DNA from: Charina bottae
Lineage: Eukaryota; Chordata; Lepidosauria; Squamata; Charinaidae
Length of the DNA: 64,000 nucleotides
Reading direction: 5' to 3'
Assembly: GCA_023362775.1 (NCBI GenBank)
Contig: JALMGJ010000001.1
Span: 93,776,501 to 93,840,500, forward strand
Below the pieces are notes generated by a model. That model ran no database searches. It saw only the letters and a program-made list of their open reading frames with translations, and was not told where the DNA came from. Positions 1 to 12,395 of the stretch are shown one piece after another. Positions within the stretch are counted from its first letter, which is position 1, and each line of letters begins with the position of its first letter. Position numbers and translations under genes: made by a program.

Positions 1-560
1 CTTGGCTTGGTTTTCTGCAACTTAGCCTCTTGTGTGAACCCAACTTCTTTATGATTCAGTGTATCAAGCCATCCCAAAAGCATGTTAATTCGGTAAGAAC
101 GTAGTATGTTGTGTGAACAGGAAAGGACGGCCCTTGCGAGCTTCCTTCCGAACAGCAGTTCTAGACACGTCACGGTAGGCAGGTACTGCTCAGGCTGGCC
201 TTACTTCGCCCGCAGTTGAGCAACGCTTCAACCGAGCTCCGAGCTCCAAAGATGAGGAGGATGGGTGGCACGGGGGATGGGGCGCCCGCTAGACTGGCAG
301 TCGTACTTCCTCGGGGGGAGGGAAGGCCTGTAAAAGAGAGGGAAATAACCCTTTGATCCAAAGGGTAGGATTGATTTGCATACCGTGGAGGGAGCCAATC
401 GGAACCGGCTGTGGTGCGCTTCTGCCAATGGCTGTGCGACTGCCTGGCGCGAGCGGAGGCAGCCGCTGATCTGGGGTGAGATCAGCAGGAGGAAACAGCG
501 CTGAGCCCCGGCTGGGACCAGCGTAGTGACAGGAGCCGAGGAGGACGCCCACTACGACCG
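1..560. promoter_or_regulatory. KHK upstream region and 5' UTR
   Basis: The sequence becomes GC-rich from about 400 and contains the KHK start codon at 561. No clear TATA box is visible, which suits a CpG-type promoter, but the transcription start cannot be placed. Bases about 30-120 contain pieces of the dispersed repeat found all over the window (phrases such as TTGTGTGAACCC and ATTCAGTGTAT). Confidence 0.4.
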
Positions 561-1080
561 ATGGAGGAGAAGCGTATTTTGTGCGTCGGCCTTGTGTGCC
601 TGGACATAATCAGCGTGGTGGACAGTTATCCGGAGGAGGACTCGGACACTAGGTACCGCCGCTGCCCCCGCTGAGCAAAGGAGAAAGGCCCAGCTGGGTG
701 CAGACTGCGGAGGAGAGGAGCGGAGCTTTTAACCCAGCTTTTGCTCGGCTCGCACCAACCCGCTTTCGCGTGTGTCGTGGGAGGAGAGCTTTCTGCTCTG
801 TCCGGCTCCGAGTTCCAAAGCCCTGATAAGCAGAAACCGGCTCGTACTTGGGGACGTTCCCCCGGCCAGGGCTCAGAGCTCTCGTAGCGCGCCGAACCGG
901 TTCCTGGGGACGGGGGGGGGGGGGGAGAGGTGCTGCCTTTGCGTCCCGAAACGGCCTTTCTGTCTATTTCATGATCCGAGGGCCCCTTCCGAAGAGGACT
1001 GAAATAAACGCAAAGCCCTGAAGAGCTGCGGCTCAGTTCGGTCCCTTGCCGGAGTGCCGGACCCTTGGCTGCCTAGAGGG
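540..1080. promoter_or_regulatory. GC-rich CpG block over KHK exon 1
   Basis: A GC-rich, CpG-containing stretch covers KHK exon 1 and early intron 1, including a run of 14 G at about 911-924. It is probably the promoter-associated CpG island; length and CpG ratio were not computed. Confidence 0.45.
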
Positions 1081-3614
1081 CCCGTCAGAATGGGACGCTG
1101 AGGCGGCTGTTGGCTGTGCTTCTTTCCAGATGTTTGTCGCAGCGCTGGCAGCGTGGTGGGAACGCCTCCAACACCTGTACCGTTCTGGCCCTGCTGGGGG
1201 CCCCCTGTGCTTTCATGGGCTCGCTAGCTCCTGGCCATGCTGCAGAGTAAGTGCCAGCTGAACTCGGGGACAGGGATTAGGAGCTACCCCGACATTGGAA
1301 ACCAGGAGGGGAAGGGGAGAGCTGTGTGTCTCCACTTCATGAAAAATGTATTTGTTTTATGCATTTGTATCCCACCTTAAAAGGGGCGTGGTGGCTCAGC
1401 GGGTAAGACGCCAGGCTTGTCGATCGGAAGATCGCAAGTTCGTTCGGAGGTTCGAATCCCTGGCCTGGCGTGACGGAGTGATCTCCGGCACTAGCTCCAG
1501 CTCTTGCCAACCTAGCAATTCGAAAGCATGCAAATGCAAGTAGATTAATAGGTACCAATTCAGTGGGAAGGTAACAGCGTTCCGCGTGTGTCATGCCACA
1601 TGACCGCGGAAGCGTCTTCGGACAACGCTGGTTCTTCGGCTAACAAACGGAGATGAGCACCGGCCCCTAGAGTCGGACACCACTGCACAAATGTGCGGGG
1701 GGAACCTTTACCTTTACTTATCCCACCTTACTACCTACCGTGTACAAAACGCTGCTTCTTCTCAGTGTCCCATCTTAAATGTTCTGCAGAATTGTTTTTT
1801 CCTTTGCCCACTGGTGTGGCTCCTTGCCTGGAGCTGAGAAAGGTGTACAGGATTTGCACCATAGATGGAACCAGCTCAGTTTAAGACTCACTAACTATAT
1901 TTTCACAACATGCTAAGCTTTGTGGGCTATTTTGTGGCTTAATGTTTATGAGCCTAGTCATTTAGTTTATAGTTCAAGGTATGGTGCAAATCAAGAGAAT
2001 TGGATTAATTCAGTAAACAAACTATACATGTTGTGCAAATCCAACTGTGCTGTTATTTGGTTGTGACAAGTAAGGAATGGGACCCTAATATATGTTCTTT
2101 GTTATGAAGTGACCATAAGGTTCACTCTCACAACAGCAGAGTTCATTCAACATGTTAAACCAAGTCAGATAAAGACCTGGGGCTGTATTCACATATGTAT
2201 TAAGGTTAACTACTGTAAAAACGTGTTTTGTATGGCTCAGCAAGTTGTATGAACCCAGCCCATTTAGTTTATGGTTCAGTGTATTGCTGGTACAACCCTG
2301 AAAATGAATTAATTCAATTATCCAAGTTAATTGGGGATCCTTGGGGGAGATGGGCAGTGATAAATTTGACAAACAAACAAACAAACAAATAAATATCCAA
2401 GTTAATTATCCAAGTTAAAGGTTTGGTCTAGTGGTTAAGGCTCCAGGCTAAAAACCAGGAGTATGTGAGTTCTAGTCCCATCTTAGGCATGAAAGCCTGC
2501 TGGGTGACCTTCGGCCAGTCACTCTCTCTCAGCCCAACTCACCTCACAGGGTGGTAGTTGTGGGCAAAATAGGAGGAGGAAGGAGTATTAGGTATGTTCA
2601 CTGCCTTGAGTTATTTATAAAAATAATAAAGGCTGGATAAAAAATCTAAAAAAAAAAATCTAAGTGTCTTCTGGTATTCCAAATAAGGTTCAAACCAGGC
2701 TGCAGGGGATTCGTTTCAATGTGATGCTGGACCTGGTCTCCTTCTGGCTCTAACCATTCTCCAAAGATCTCCCTGATTTTTGTCTCTATTTGCCTTTGTT
2801 CTCTCATTTAACCTTGTTTCTCTTCCTAGCTGGGAGTTCCCAAGCCATGTCCTTGGAATGAAAATCTATCACGTGCTGGTGATAGTCAGATGATGAACAT
2901 GTCAGACTTGGCATGAGATTCAAACACAGTTGCCAGGCACAATTCCTGTTTCTGCCTCTGCTTCTAGAACTTATCTTCGTTAATATTTTTCTATTTTTAG
3001 AAAAGAATTGTTTCTTTTAAAATAATTAATTTCAACAAGGAATCTTGTGATACTTTAAAGACTAATCATATTATTTTATGCCCAATGAATAACACAGTTG
3101 TGAAATTCTTAAAGTTAATAATAGAGTAATCCTCTGCATGCCTACTCAAAGAAAGAGTAATTAGCTCTTACTCCTAAATATGCATGCCTAAGAGTACAGC
3201 AAAGAAATGCAGTACAATAGAAGCTTCTGTGAACGAGATGCCACTTCACTGCAAGTATGAATTATTATACTCAATTAGCCCATCTTTGTGAGGTGTAGAT
3301 AGAAAAAATAGAAACTAGGGAGTAAACAGTCAATGAAAGGCAAAAAGTATGGGCTGATAACTTAATTAAAGTTTAAATTACATGTGATACAAACCCAATG
3401 ACCATTCAGACTGGCAGTAATTGGCGATTACACAGAATTATTCTAGCATTGCTAAGTTAATTAACACTTGTGGTAGGACAGAAACTGTTAGAAGAACAGA
3501 GGCAATAGTTAATTAACTAAGTGATGCTAGCATGATTGTCTTATCACTGGCACCCACTATTAAGAAATGGTCTTAATGTCTGTGTGTGTGTGTATGTATG
3601 TGTGTATGTATGTA

Positions 3615-3656
<42 letters not shown>

Positions 3657-6600
3657 CATACAGTATGTCTCTCTGTGTGTGTATGTGTTTATGTAAGTAA
3701 ATGGTCACAGACTATTCCTTTCATTGCCACTTGACCTTATAGTTTATATTACACTAAACTTTCCATCCAGGTATGTGAGGGACATGGAACTTGCAGTCCC
3801 AAGTTTTCATGTGGTCCCTACGTCTCATTTTTGTGGCCCTCAGAGTTGACTTCAACCATGATTGCTGAAACTGATAGCACATTTTCCTACCTTTTTTAGG
3901 TGGGAAACACATGGAAACCATCATACAAGCCCTAAAAAAGGTACTTCACAAACAAAGGAAAGACTCCCAAACACACCCAAAATTTACTTACCTACTTACT
4001 TACGTATTTATTCAGTTTAGGTGCTGACTCCAAACCAATCCTGGGTGGCTCACAATATAGCAAACCGAAATTAAAACACAATACAGAATAAATAGACAAG
4101 ATGGGAGTCCAGCTGCTTGATCCAAAGCAGATACAGAAAACCGATGCAACAAGGAGATCCACCCTAACCCAAGGTGCAATGGCCCATCCTTTTTGCATCC
4201 CTAAGGACCATAAAATGATAAATGTGTCCCTTGGCTCACTGTTGAGATGTGCAGGTGGCTTTCATCCATTTGCAGTTTGCATATCTGATTGGAAAGCTTA
4301 GACCAGACCTCATTATCTGCAGTAATGAGTTTCATATTTTAGGAGGGATTTTGATGTATTTTGCACATGTGCAAAATGGTAGGCTTTTGCACATGGTAAA
4401 ATACATTTTTCATTATCTCATTGACTCATTAGCCACAGTGGTTCAGCTGTAACAGAATCCTACAAACAATGAGGGCCACTTTTATAGACTTAAACTCCCA
4501 GAATCCAGCCATCCTGGTCATTCTGGGGGATGAAGTCCATACTTCTGGAGGTTGTCTAGACTGGGGAAGGCTGCACTACACAGTATAGTACAGGGCTTTC
4601 CAAAGTTTTTCCCACGGCGACACACCAACCGGCGTTGGTGTGTCGCCGCAGGAAAACCCGGAAGTGCGGCAGCGCGCAAAAACCCGGAAGCGCTGCTGCT
4701 GCTTTCGGGTTTTGCACGCTGCAGTTGGTGTGTCGCCGCGGGAAAACCCGGAAGCGCTGATAATGATCAGCGCTTCTGGGTTGTGTGGCGACACACCAGA
4801 CTGTATGTGGCGACACACTTTTGTGTCGCGACACACAGTTTGGAAAGCTCTGGTATAGTATGTACATACACTGTAGTGGAACATGCACCCAAAACAACTG
4901 GATAGGATGCAAATGATTATTTTATTCATTACAACGAGTCACTGGACAGATCTCTGTCCCATGAGTATTGCAATCTAAATATATACAAAGACACAATGCA
5001 GAAAGATAGAAATGGAGGGAGAATATGCAAATATAATAATTTTAAATGTTGCACCTTAGTTATAAAAGATAATCACAATAAAGGAAATACTTTGGGATAT
5101 GGGTAGCCCATGGAAGCTCTAAGGTGTATATCACCATAGGTCCCACTTTTTACCATAGATTACCCTAAGACTCAAAAGGTTGCCTACCCCAGCAGTTTGA
5201 TATAGGGCAGAGCTTTCCAAACTGTGTGTCGTGACATGTTAGTGTGTCAGCTGCAGTGTCTGGGTGTGTCGCGATTTCTGCTGCCTCTGAGCCCTGCCAG
5301 GATTCCACGCAGGTCCTAGTGCCTGCCTTGTGCCTTGCTGCCTCCAGACCTACTGTGATTCCGTGCAAGTCCTAGTGCCTGCCTTGTGCCCTGCTGTAAG
5401 AGTGTGTCGCGAAATGATGCCCTGCTGTAAAAGTATGTCACGAAATGATGCATGTCTAAAAAGTGTGTCACCAACATGAAAAGTTTGGAAAGCTCTGATA
5501 TAGGGATTACAAAGGGGAAGTAATCCAGAGTCTTGCCAGAAAAGGAGGAGCGTGAGGAGGGAATCTGACAATAACAGCAAACGTCTGGAGATATTCTGGG
5601 AAACAGTTCCCAGTATTAAGGGGCAGCAAGGAAATAAGAGAGAAGTTGTTCTGGGGCAAATAAAACCTTCAGATGGTTGAGAACACAGGATTGGTAGAGA
5701 TCACAGAGAGGGAGGAACTATGGAAATACTGTATAAATACAGAGAGATAAAGAGAAGCAAGGCCATTGAAAGGTTAGAAGGTAAGAGCAAGACATTTACT
5801 CAGGAATTTATTCAGACTGAAATCCAGCAAGGGCCTTTAATTGATGAATAATCTTGGCAAAGCCTGGCTGGACCGGGGGAATGAAAACCCCAGGATAATT
5901 TGATCTTAACCCAAGAAATCTACTACAACAAAATGTGTTTGTATGTAACACTTATAACATATTAACAGGACAGTCCAAAGCACGCTTATTGCCAGGTATG
6001 CATTGGAACACAGCCAATTTCAATTAATTTATTTTTAGCTGTTGTAAAAACTTTGAGAAATTAGAACGCGCGGTACTTTTTTTACTTTTGTCTATTAATA
6101 ATCACAATATTAAATCAGTTCCTAGTTTTCCAAAACAGTATTTTTTCATAGCTGATTTGAGAAGGCAAGCAAACCATGATGTCTCAATGAATGGCCACAG
6201 AGCCATCAGCCCCGAGCCTCAGTGTTTCATCCTAGTTCTCTCACATGAATCAGTCAAATCTTTATTACAGTCATGTTGCTGTTAGTTGCCGTCGAGTCGT
6301 TTATGACTCATAGCGACCCTATGTATAATAGAACGAAATGCTAAACGCTCTTGCGCCAATTGCCTGACTGTTCCAATGTTTGCATCCATTGTTGCGATCA
6401 TTGTGTCAATCCATCACATTGAAGGTCTTCCTCTTTTCCGCTGGCCCTCGACTTTACCAAACATGATGTCTTCTTCAAGCGATCATAGAACAGCATAAAT
6501 TCTTTTACATGATTTCCAAAACTTGCCAAAATCGGGTTGATGTATAGTCATCTTATTTCAGTTATGGAGCCTAGTTTTAATGTCAGGGCTCACTTTGCCA

Positions 6601-9600
6601 ATTAGAAAGAAATCAACACAAATAAGTACAAGAGACCGTCTTGATATGTACTGAATGTACTGGAGCTGTTGAGAGTGCAATTTCAGGTGGAGAGTTTAAC
6701 ACAGAGCTTTCCAAACTTTTCATGTTGGTGACACACTTTTTAGACATGCATCATTTCGCGACACACTCTTACAGCAGGGCACAAGGCAGGCACTAGGACC
6801 TGCGCCGAATCACAGCAGGTTTGGAGGCAGCCAGGCACAAGGCAGGCACTGGGACCTGTGCGGAATCCTGGCAGGGCTCGGAGGCAGCAGCAGCCGCACC
6901 CCTGACACACCCAGACACTGCAGCCGACACACTAACGTGCCCCGACACACAGTTTGGAAAGCTCTGGTTTAACCGGTGTGGATGGGCTGCTGAATGGCTA
7001 CTGACAACAGTTGGACTTTCAGATGAAAAGGTAATGGAGAAGCCTGAGCTTAGTAGCTCTTGTTCAAAACAATTAACCTGAGGTATTTGGGAGTGAGATT
7101 TTATGGCCATATTTGCACAACATGCTTTATCTGGGTACTGAATTAATCTCCTTTTCAGCTCACATACAGTAATACATTGAAACATAAACTAATGACACAG
7201 ATGAGTTCACCCCACATGCTAAGCCACAAAATAATTAATTAAAATAAACATGGAGCAAACTTGGCATCTTGTGCAAACGCATCTGCTAGATCCTGAAGTG
7301 AACTGGTGAAGCAAGTTGGTGAACATAGCCTATGTAAATCAAAGATTAAGACACTCTCAAGTTCTAAATTTATGATCTTTGGCTTTCAGGAAACAGACTT
7401 TTATGGAACTGATCTGAGGCAGATCAAGTACCATCCTGTTCCCATCCTTCTGCTTACTCCAGCAAAAGCCCTGCCCGTTGACTCGTGGGCAGCATATGCT
7501 GTAGGGGGCAGAGCTCTGGAGCAAATGCAATGAGATTTTTTAAATGAGTACTAAGCACAGAGGGCATCAGAGCCCTCAGCTTCCAAAATGCAGAGTTCAT
7601 TTTTATCTGCTTTCTTCAGACAGTTACCTCCCTCTGTCCTCACGGCTTCTAGCACACTGACAACCCTTGCCAAGCAGCAGTAACGGCCCTGCTGTCAGGA
7701 AGAGAAGCTTTGGAGCCTCTGCCTTCTATTCCTCCAGACAGAGAATCTCACCCCCCAAGAAGACGTTCATGTTTTCTGCCCTCCCAGCTTCGTCCGTGAC
7801 GATTTCCAACGCTACGAAGTGGATCTCACCCATGTGGCTTTGCATCTGGCATGCAGCTTGCCCATTTCAGTGGTGATCAGCAACTCGGCCACAGGCACCC
7901 GCACGATCCTGCACGCTGCTAGGTGCGTAGGCTGAGCATTCCTCACAGTGAATTCTAACATTTTTTTTTCTCTCCTCTTCCCTGGCCCCAAGCTTCATCT
8001 TGTCTGATTTCCAGCGCCGCAGGGTGGAAGTTGCCCACTTGGTCTGGCAGAGCCAGGGGGAGACACCGTGTGCCTGCTGCCTCATCAACAGCTACAATGG
8101 TTCTCGGACAGTCACTCTTTATGACACGTAAGGCCTGGCCCACTTTGGCTCTGCTGCCTCCAACCCTCCCCGCTCTGCCAGTGGGTGGCACGAAAGGACT
8201 CTGCAGCCCAGGAGAGGCCAGGTGGCCTTGACTGCTCTGCAGAGGGTGGGGATTGGCCTGCTACAGCAACCGTCTTTGTCTTTTCAGGCAGACATTGCAA
8301 CGGCTATAACTAGGACCATGTTTATACTATTAAATGCTTTAATAGACCCTTCGTAGCTTCCCATTCTAGCTGCCTGCATACACAGTGGAGAAGTAGGCTC
8401 ATAAAAATTCATCCTGTTTGTTTTGGCACATGGTTCAAGCTTGTCTAGATGTTTTTCATTCTTCTCTTTCTCTTCTAAACTGCTCCTCCTTCCCCTTCAT
8501 CCAAGTCATTAATAAAAATGGTAAAAGCCTTAGGAAATAGCTGTGTGGCATTCCACTTGAGACTACTCTCCAAGCTGATGTGGAGCTATTTATGAGTACT
8601 ATTGGGATGCAATCACTGGGTCAATAGTTGCATCATCTAGCCCATATTTTACCATTTTATTAATGAGAATATCATGAGCCTTGATTGAATGCTTTGCTGA
8701 AGCCAAGACATACTACGTCCATGGCATTCCCAAGATCTATTAAACTAGTAATTCTGTGGGAAAAGGAGGTAAGGTTAATCTTGTTTATGACAAGCCCATG
8801 CTGGCTGCTATTAATTCTTGCATTCCCGTCTAAGTGCCCATAGACATGATGTTTAAAATCTGCTTGAAGATCTTGCCCAGTATAGAGAATGGGAAGTATG
8901 AAATGAGAAATATGAAAAAGGATGTTTGGTAGAATGATAAACAAGCTGTTGATGAGAAATAGATGCATATAAAAGAAAGATTGCTCAAAACTGAGGATGA
9001 GAATAAGAAGTTGCATAATGTGTATAGGGAGAAAAGGTAATCACAAAGAATATAGTTAAGGAGAACAAGAAACAGTTACGATGAAAAGAGGCAAAGAAGA
9101 TGCTAAGCAATTTGAATGGAAATAAAAATTGCTTTGGAAGTGGGTGAAGACAGTTAAACAAGGACCTTCCAACAATGTGAGTGGTTATGAAATTAAAAAT
9201 AAAAGTGATAAAATTATTTGGGATGAAAATGAAATTAGGAGAATTCTGAAAGGAGTACTTTGGAGAGTTGTGAGAGATGCTATAAATGTTAGTGTCCAAG
9301 AACATATTGATGATATGACATAAATCCTGTGAAAATGTTGGAAAATAGTAAGACTGTGTAGCTGTAGATATTGTAACTGTTTTCCCTATGGAGCGATTGT
9401 AGTTTATTTAATGTGTTGGAAGACTACCACTGATCCTGAAGATGTTATGCTGTTACTGTTCCCTTATATAAAGGGAAAAGTAAGAAGAGTGAACAGAGCA
9501 AAAGCTACAAGTGTATTAGTATGTTAAGTGCCTGGTAAGTGTTTCATAGAATTCTGATTGAAAGGGTATGAGAAGTGACAAGGAGCATAATTTCAGAAGT

Positions 9601-12350
9601 GCAATGCAGCTTTATGCTAGAAAAAGGATGTGCAAAAAAGATTTTTCCTCTTCAGTAGATCATTGAGAGAAGTACGTGTGAGAAGGTTGATTGTACTATA
9701 TGTTTCTTGATATATGATATAAGGAATAGGATTGCATAACTGTACAGAATTTTGTGCAAAGATGGAGTTGAAAGTTGATTGCTGAATGCAATGAGATGGA
9801 AATAAAATATGCATGAGAATAAATGGAATGTTTAGAAAATAGTCAACTTTGAGCAGGGACTAAGATGGGATGTGTGATGTTCCCTTAGTTATTTGATATA
9901 AGAATTGATAAGTGTATAATTAGGAAAGCTTGTGGTAAAGTTAGAGATGTGTTGGTTGGGAATATAAAAGTACATATACTTTTTTTGCAGATAATGTTGT
10001 GTATTGTGGCTGGGAAACCAGATAATTTGCAGCAAATATTAGACTGTATGATGCACCAAGCAATATGGATCTGAAAATAAATGTTAAAAAACCAAGGTAG
10101 TTGTGTTTGACAGGAAAATTGATTGAACAATTGTGAATTATACATAAATGGTGAAGAACTAGAGCAAGTAGATGAATTTGAGTAACTTCATAGAACAGAG
10201 CTTTCCAAACTTTTTATGTTGGTGACACACTTTTTAGACATGCATCGTTTCGTGACACACTCTTACAGCAGGGCACAAGGCAGGCACTAGGACCTGCGCG
10301 GAATCCTGGCAGGGCAGGTTTGGAGGCAGCAAGGCACAAGGCAGGCACTAGGACCTGCACAGAATCCTGGCAGGGCTCGGAGGCAGCAGCAGCCGCGACA
10401 CACCCAGACACTGCAGCCGACACACTAACGTGTCCCGACACATAGTTTGGAAAGCTCTGTCATAGAATGTTTACTAAGACAAAGAAAACTGGATAGATAA
10501 TTTTTTAAGACATGCAACATGTTGGTAGAAAGGTAGTGCATAGTATGTGGTCTATTGTGAGAAAAGATTTGCCTCTTGAAAGGAGCAAAAATGTCTACAT
10601 GTAAGTTGAAGGCTGTTGGAACTGAGTACTTTGGAGGACACTAAAAAAAAAAATTCCCTTCTCACCCCTATGGGTGGTATGTGTCTTCCTCAACCTCAGG
10701 TCCTCTACCAGAGGCCTGGGAGTTTGAGGGTTCTGCGCAGTATCTTAGCTGTTCCTAGCACTGCACTCTTCTGGACAGAGAGCTCTGATGTTGCTCCTGG
10801 GATCTGTTGGAGCCACTCTCCCAGCTTAGGAGTCACAGCCCCGAGTGCTCCTACCATCACTGGGACCACTTTGGCCTTCACTTTCCACATCCTCTCCAGT
10901 TCTTCCTTCAGGCCCTGGTACTTCTCCAGCTTCTCATTCTCCTTCTTCCTGATGTTGCTGTCACTTGGCACCGCTACATCTATCACCACCGTTGTCTTCT
11001 GGTCCTTGTCTACTACCACAATGTCTGGCTTATTGGCCAGTACCTGCCTGTCTGTCTGGATCTGGAAGTCCCACAGGATCTTAGCCCTGTCATTCTCCAC
11101 GACCTTCTGTGGAATCTCCCATCTGGACTTTGGAGGGTCTAGCCCATACGCTGTGCAGATGTTCCTGTACACAATGCCAGCTACTTGGTTGTGCCGTTCA
11201 GTGTATGCTGTTCCTGCCTGCATCTTACACCCTGCCACTATGTGTTGGACTGTCTCTGAGGCCTCTCTGCACAGTCTGCACCTTGAGTGCTGTCTAGTGT
11301 GGTAGACCCCTGCTTCTATGGATCGGGTGCTTAGTGCCTGTTCTTGTGCTGCTATGATCAGTGCCTCAGTGCTGTCTTTTAGTCCAGCCCTTTCCAATCA
11401 CTGGTAGGATTTCCCAATGTCAGCCACCTCAGCTATCTGTCGATGGTACATCCCATGCAGGGTCTTGTCTTGCCATGGCACTTCGTCTGCTTGATCTTTC
11501 TTCCATGTCTGCTGCTGCTTCAGGCATTCTCTCAGCAGCTCATCTTTAGGTGCCATCTTACTGATGTACTCCTGGATGCTCTGGGTCTCATCCAGGACAG
11601 TGGCTTTGACACTCACCAGACCCCACCCACCCTCGTTCCGGCTGGTGTACAGTCTCAGGGTGTTGGACTTGGGGTGAAAGCCTCCGTACATTGTGAGGAG
11701 CTCCTGGTTCTTCACATCAGCAGCCTCCATGTCCTCCTTTGGCCAGCTCACTATACCGGCAGGGTATCTGATGACTGGCAGGGCATACATGTTAATGGCA
11801 TGGATCTTGTTCTTCCCATTGAGCTGGCTCTTCAGGACCTGTCTTATCCTTTGGTGGTACTTGGATGTTGCTGTCTTCCTTGCCTCCTCATCATGGTTCC
11901 CATGTGACTGTGGGATACCAAGGTATTTGTAGCTGGTCTGTATGTCTGCTATGTGGCCTGCTGGTAGTTCCACCCCATCAGTTTTAACTACCTTCCCTCT
12001 CTTTACTACCATCCGGCCACACTTCTCTAGTCCGAATGACATCCCAATGTCCTCACTGTAGATCCGTGTCAGGTGGATCAGTGAGTCAATGTCTTGTTCA
12101 CTCTTAGCATACAGCTTGATGTCATCCATGTAGAGGAGGTGGCTGATGGTAGTTCCACTCTTGAACTAGTATCCGTATCCAGTTCTTGTGATAATCTGGC
12201 TGAGGGGGTTCAAGCCCATGCAGAACAGCAGTGAGGACAGTGCATCACCTTGGTATATGCCACACTTGATGGCCACTTGTGCGAGCTGTCTTGAGCTGAC
12301 TTGATGGCCACTTGTGCGAGAGACAGCTCGCACACTATATATACTGTATA

Positions 12351-12395
<45 letters not shown>

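Noticed and set aside
1395..1475. Possible tRNA gene
   Set aside because: A and B boxes are present, but the sequence is the head of a dispersed SINE (repeated at 24530) with target duplications, not a folded functional tRNA.
10616..11305. 229-aa open frame on the + strand
   Set aside because: Antisense of the R4 LINE endonuclease; no independent motif.
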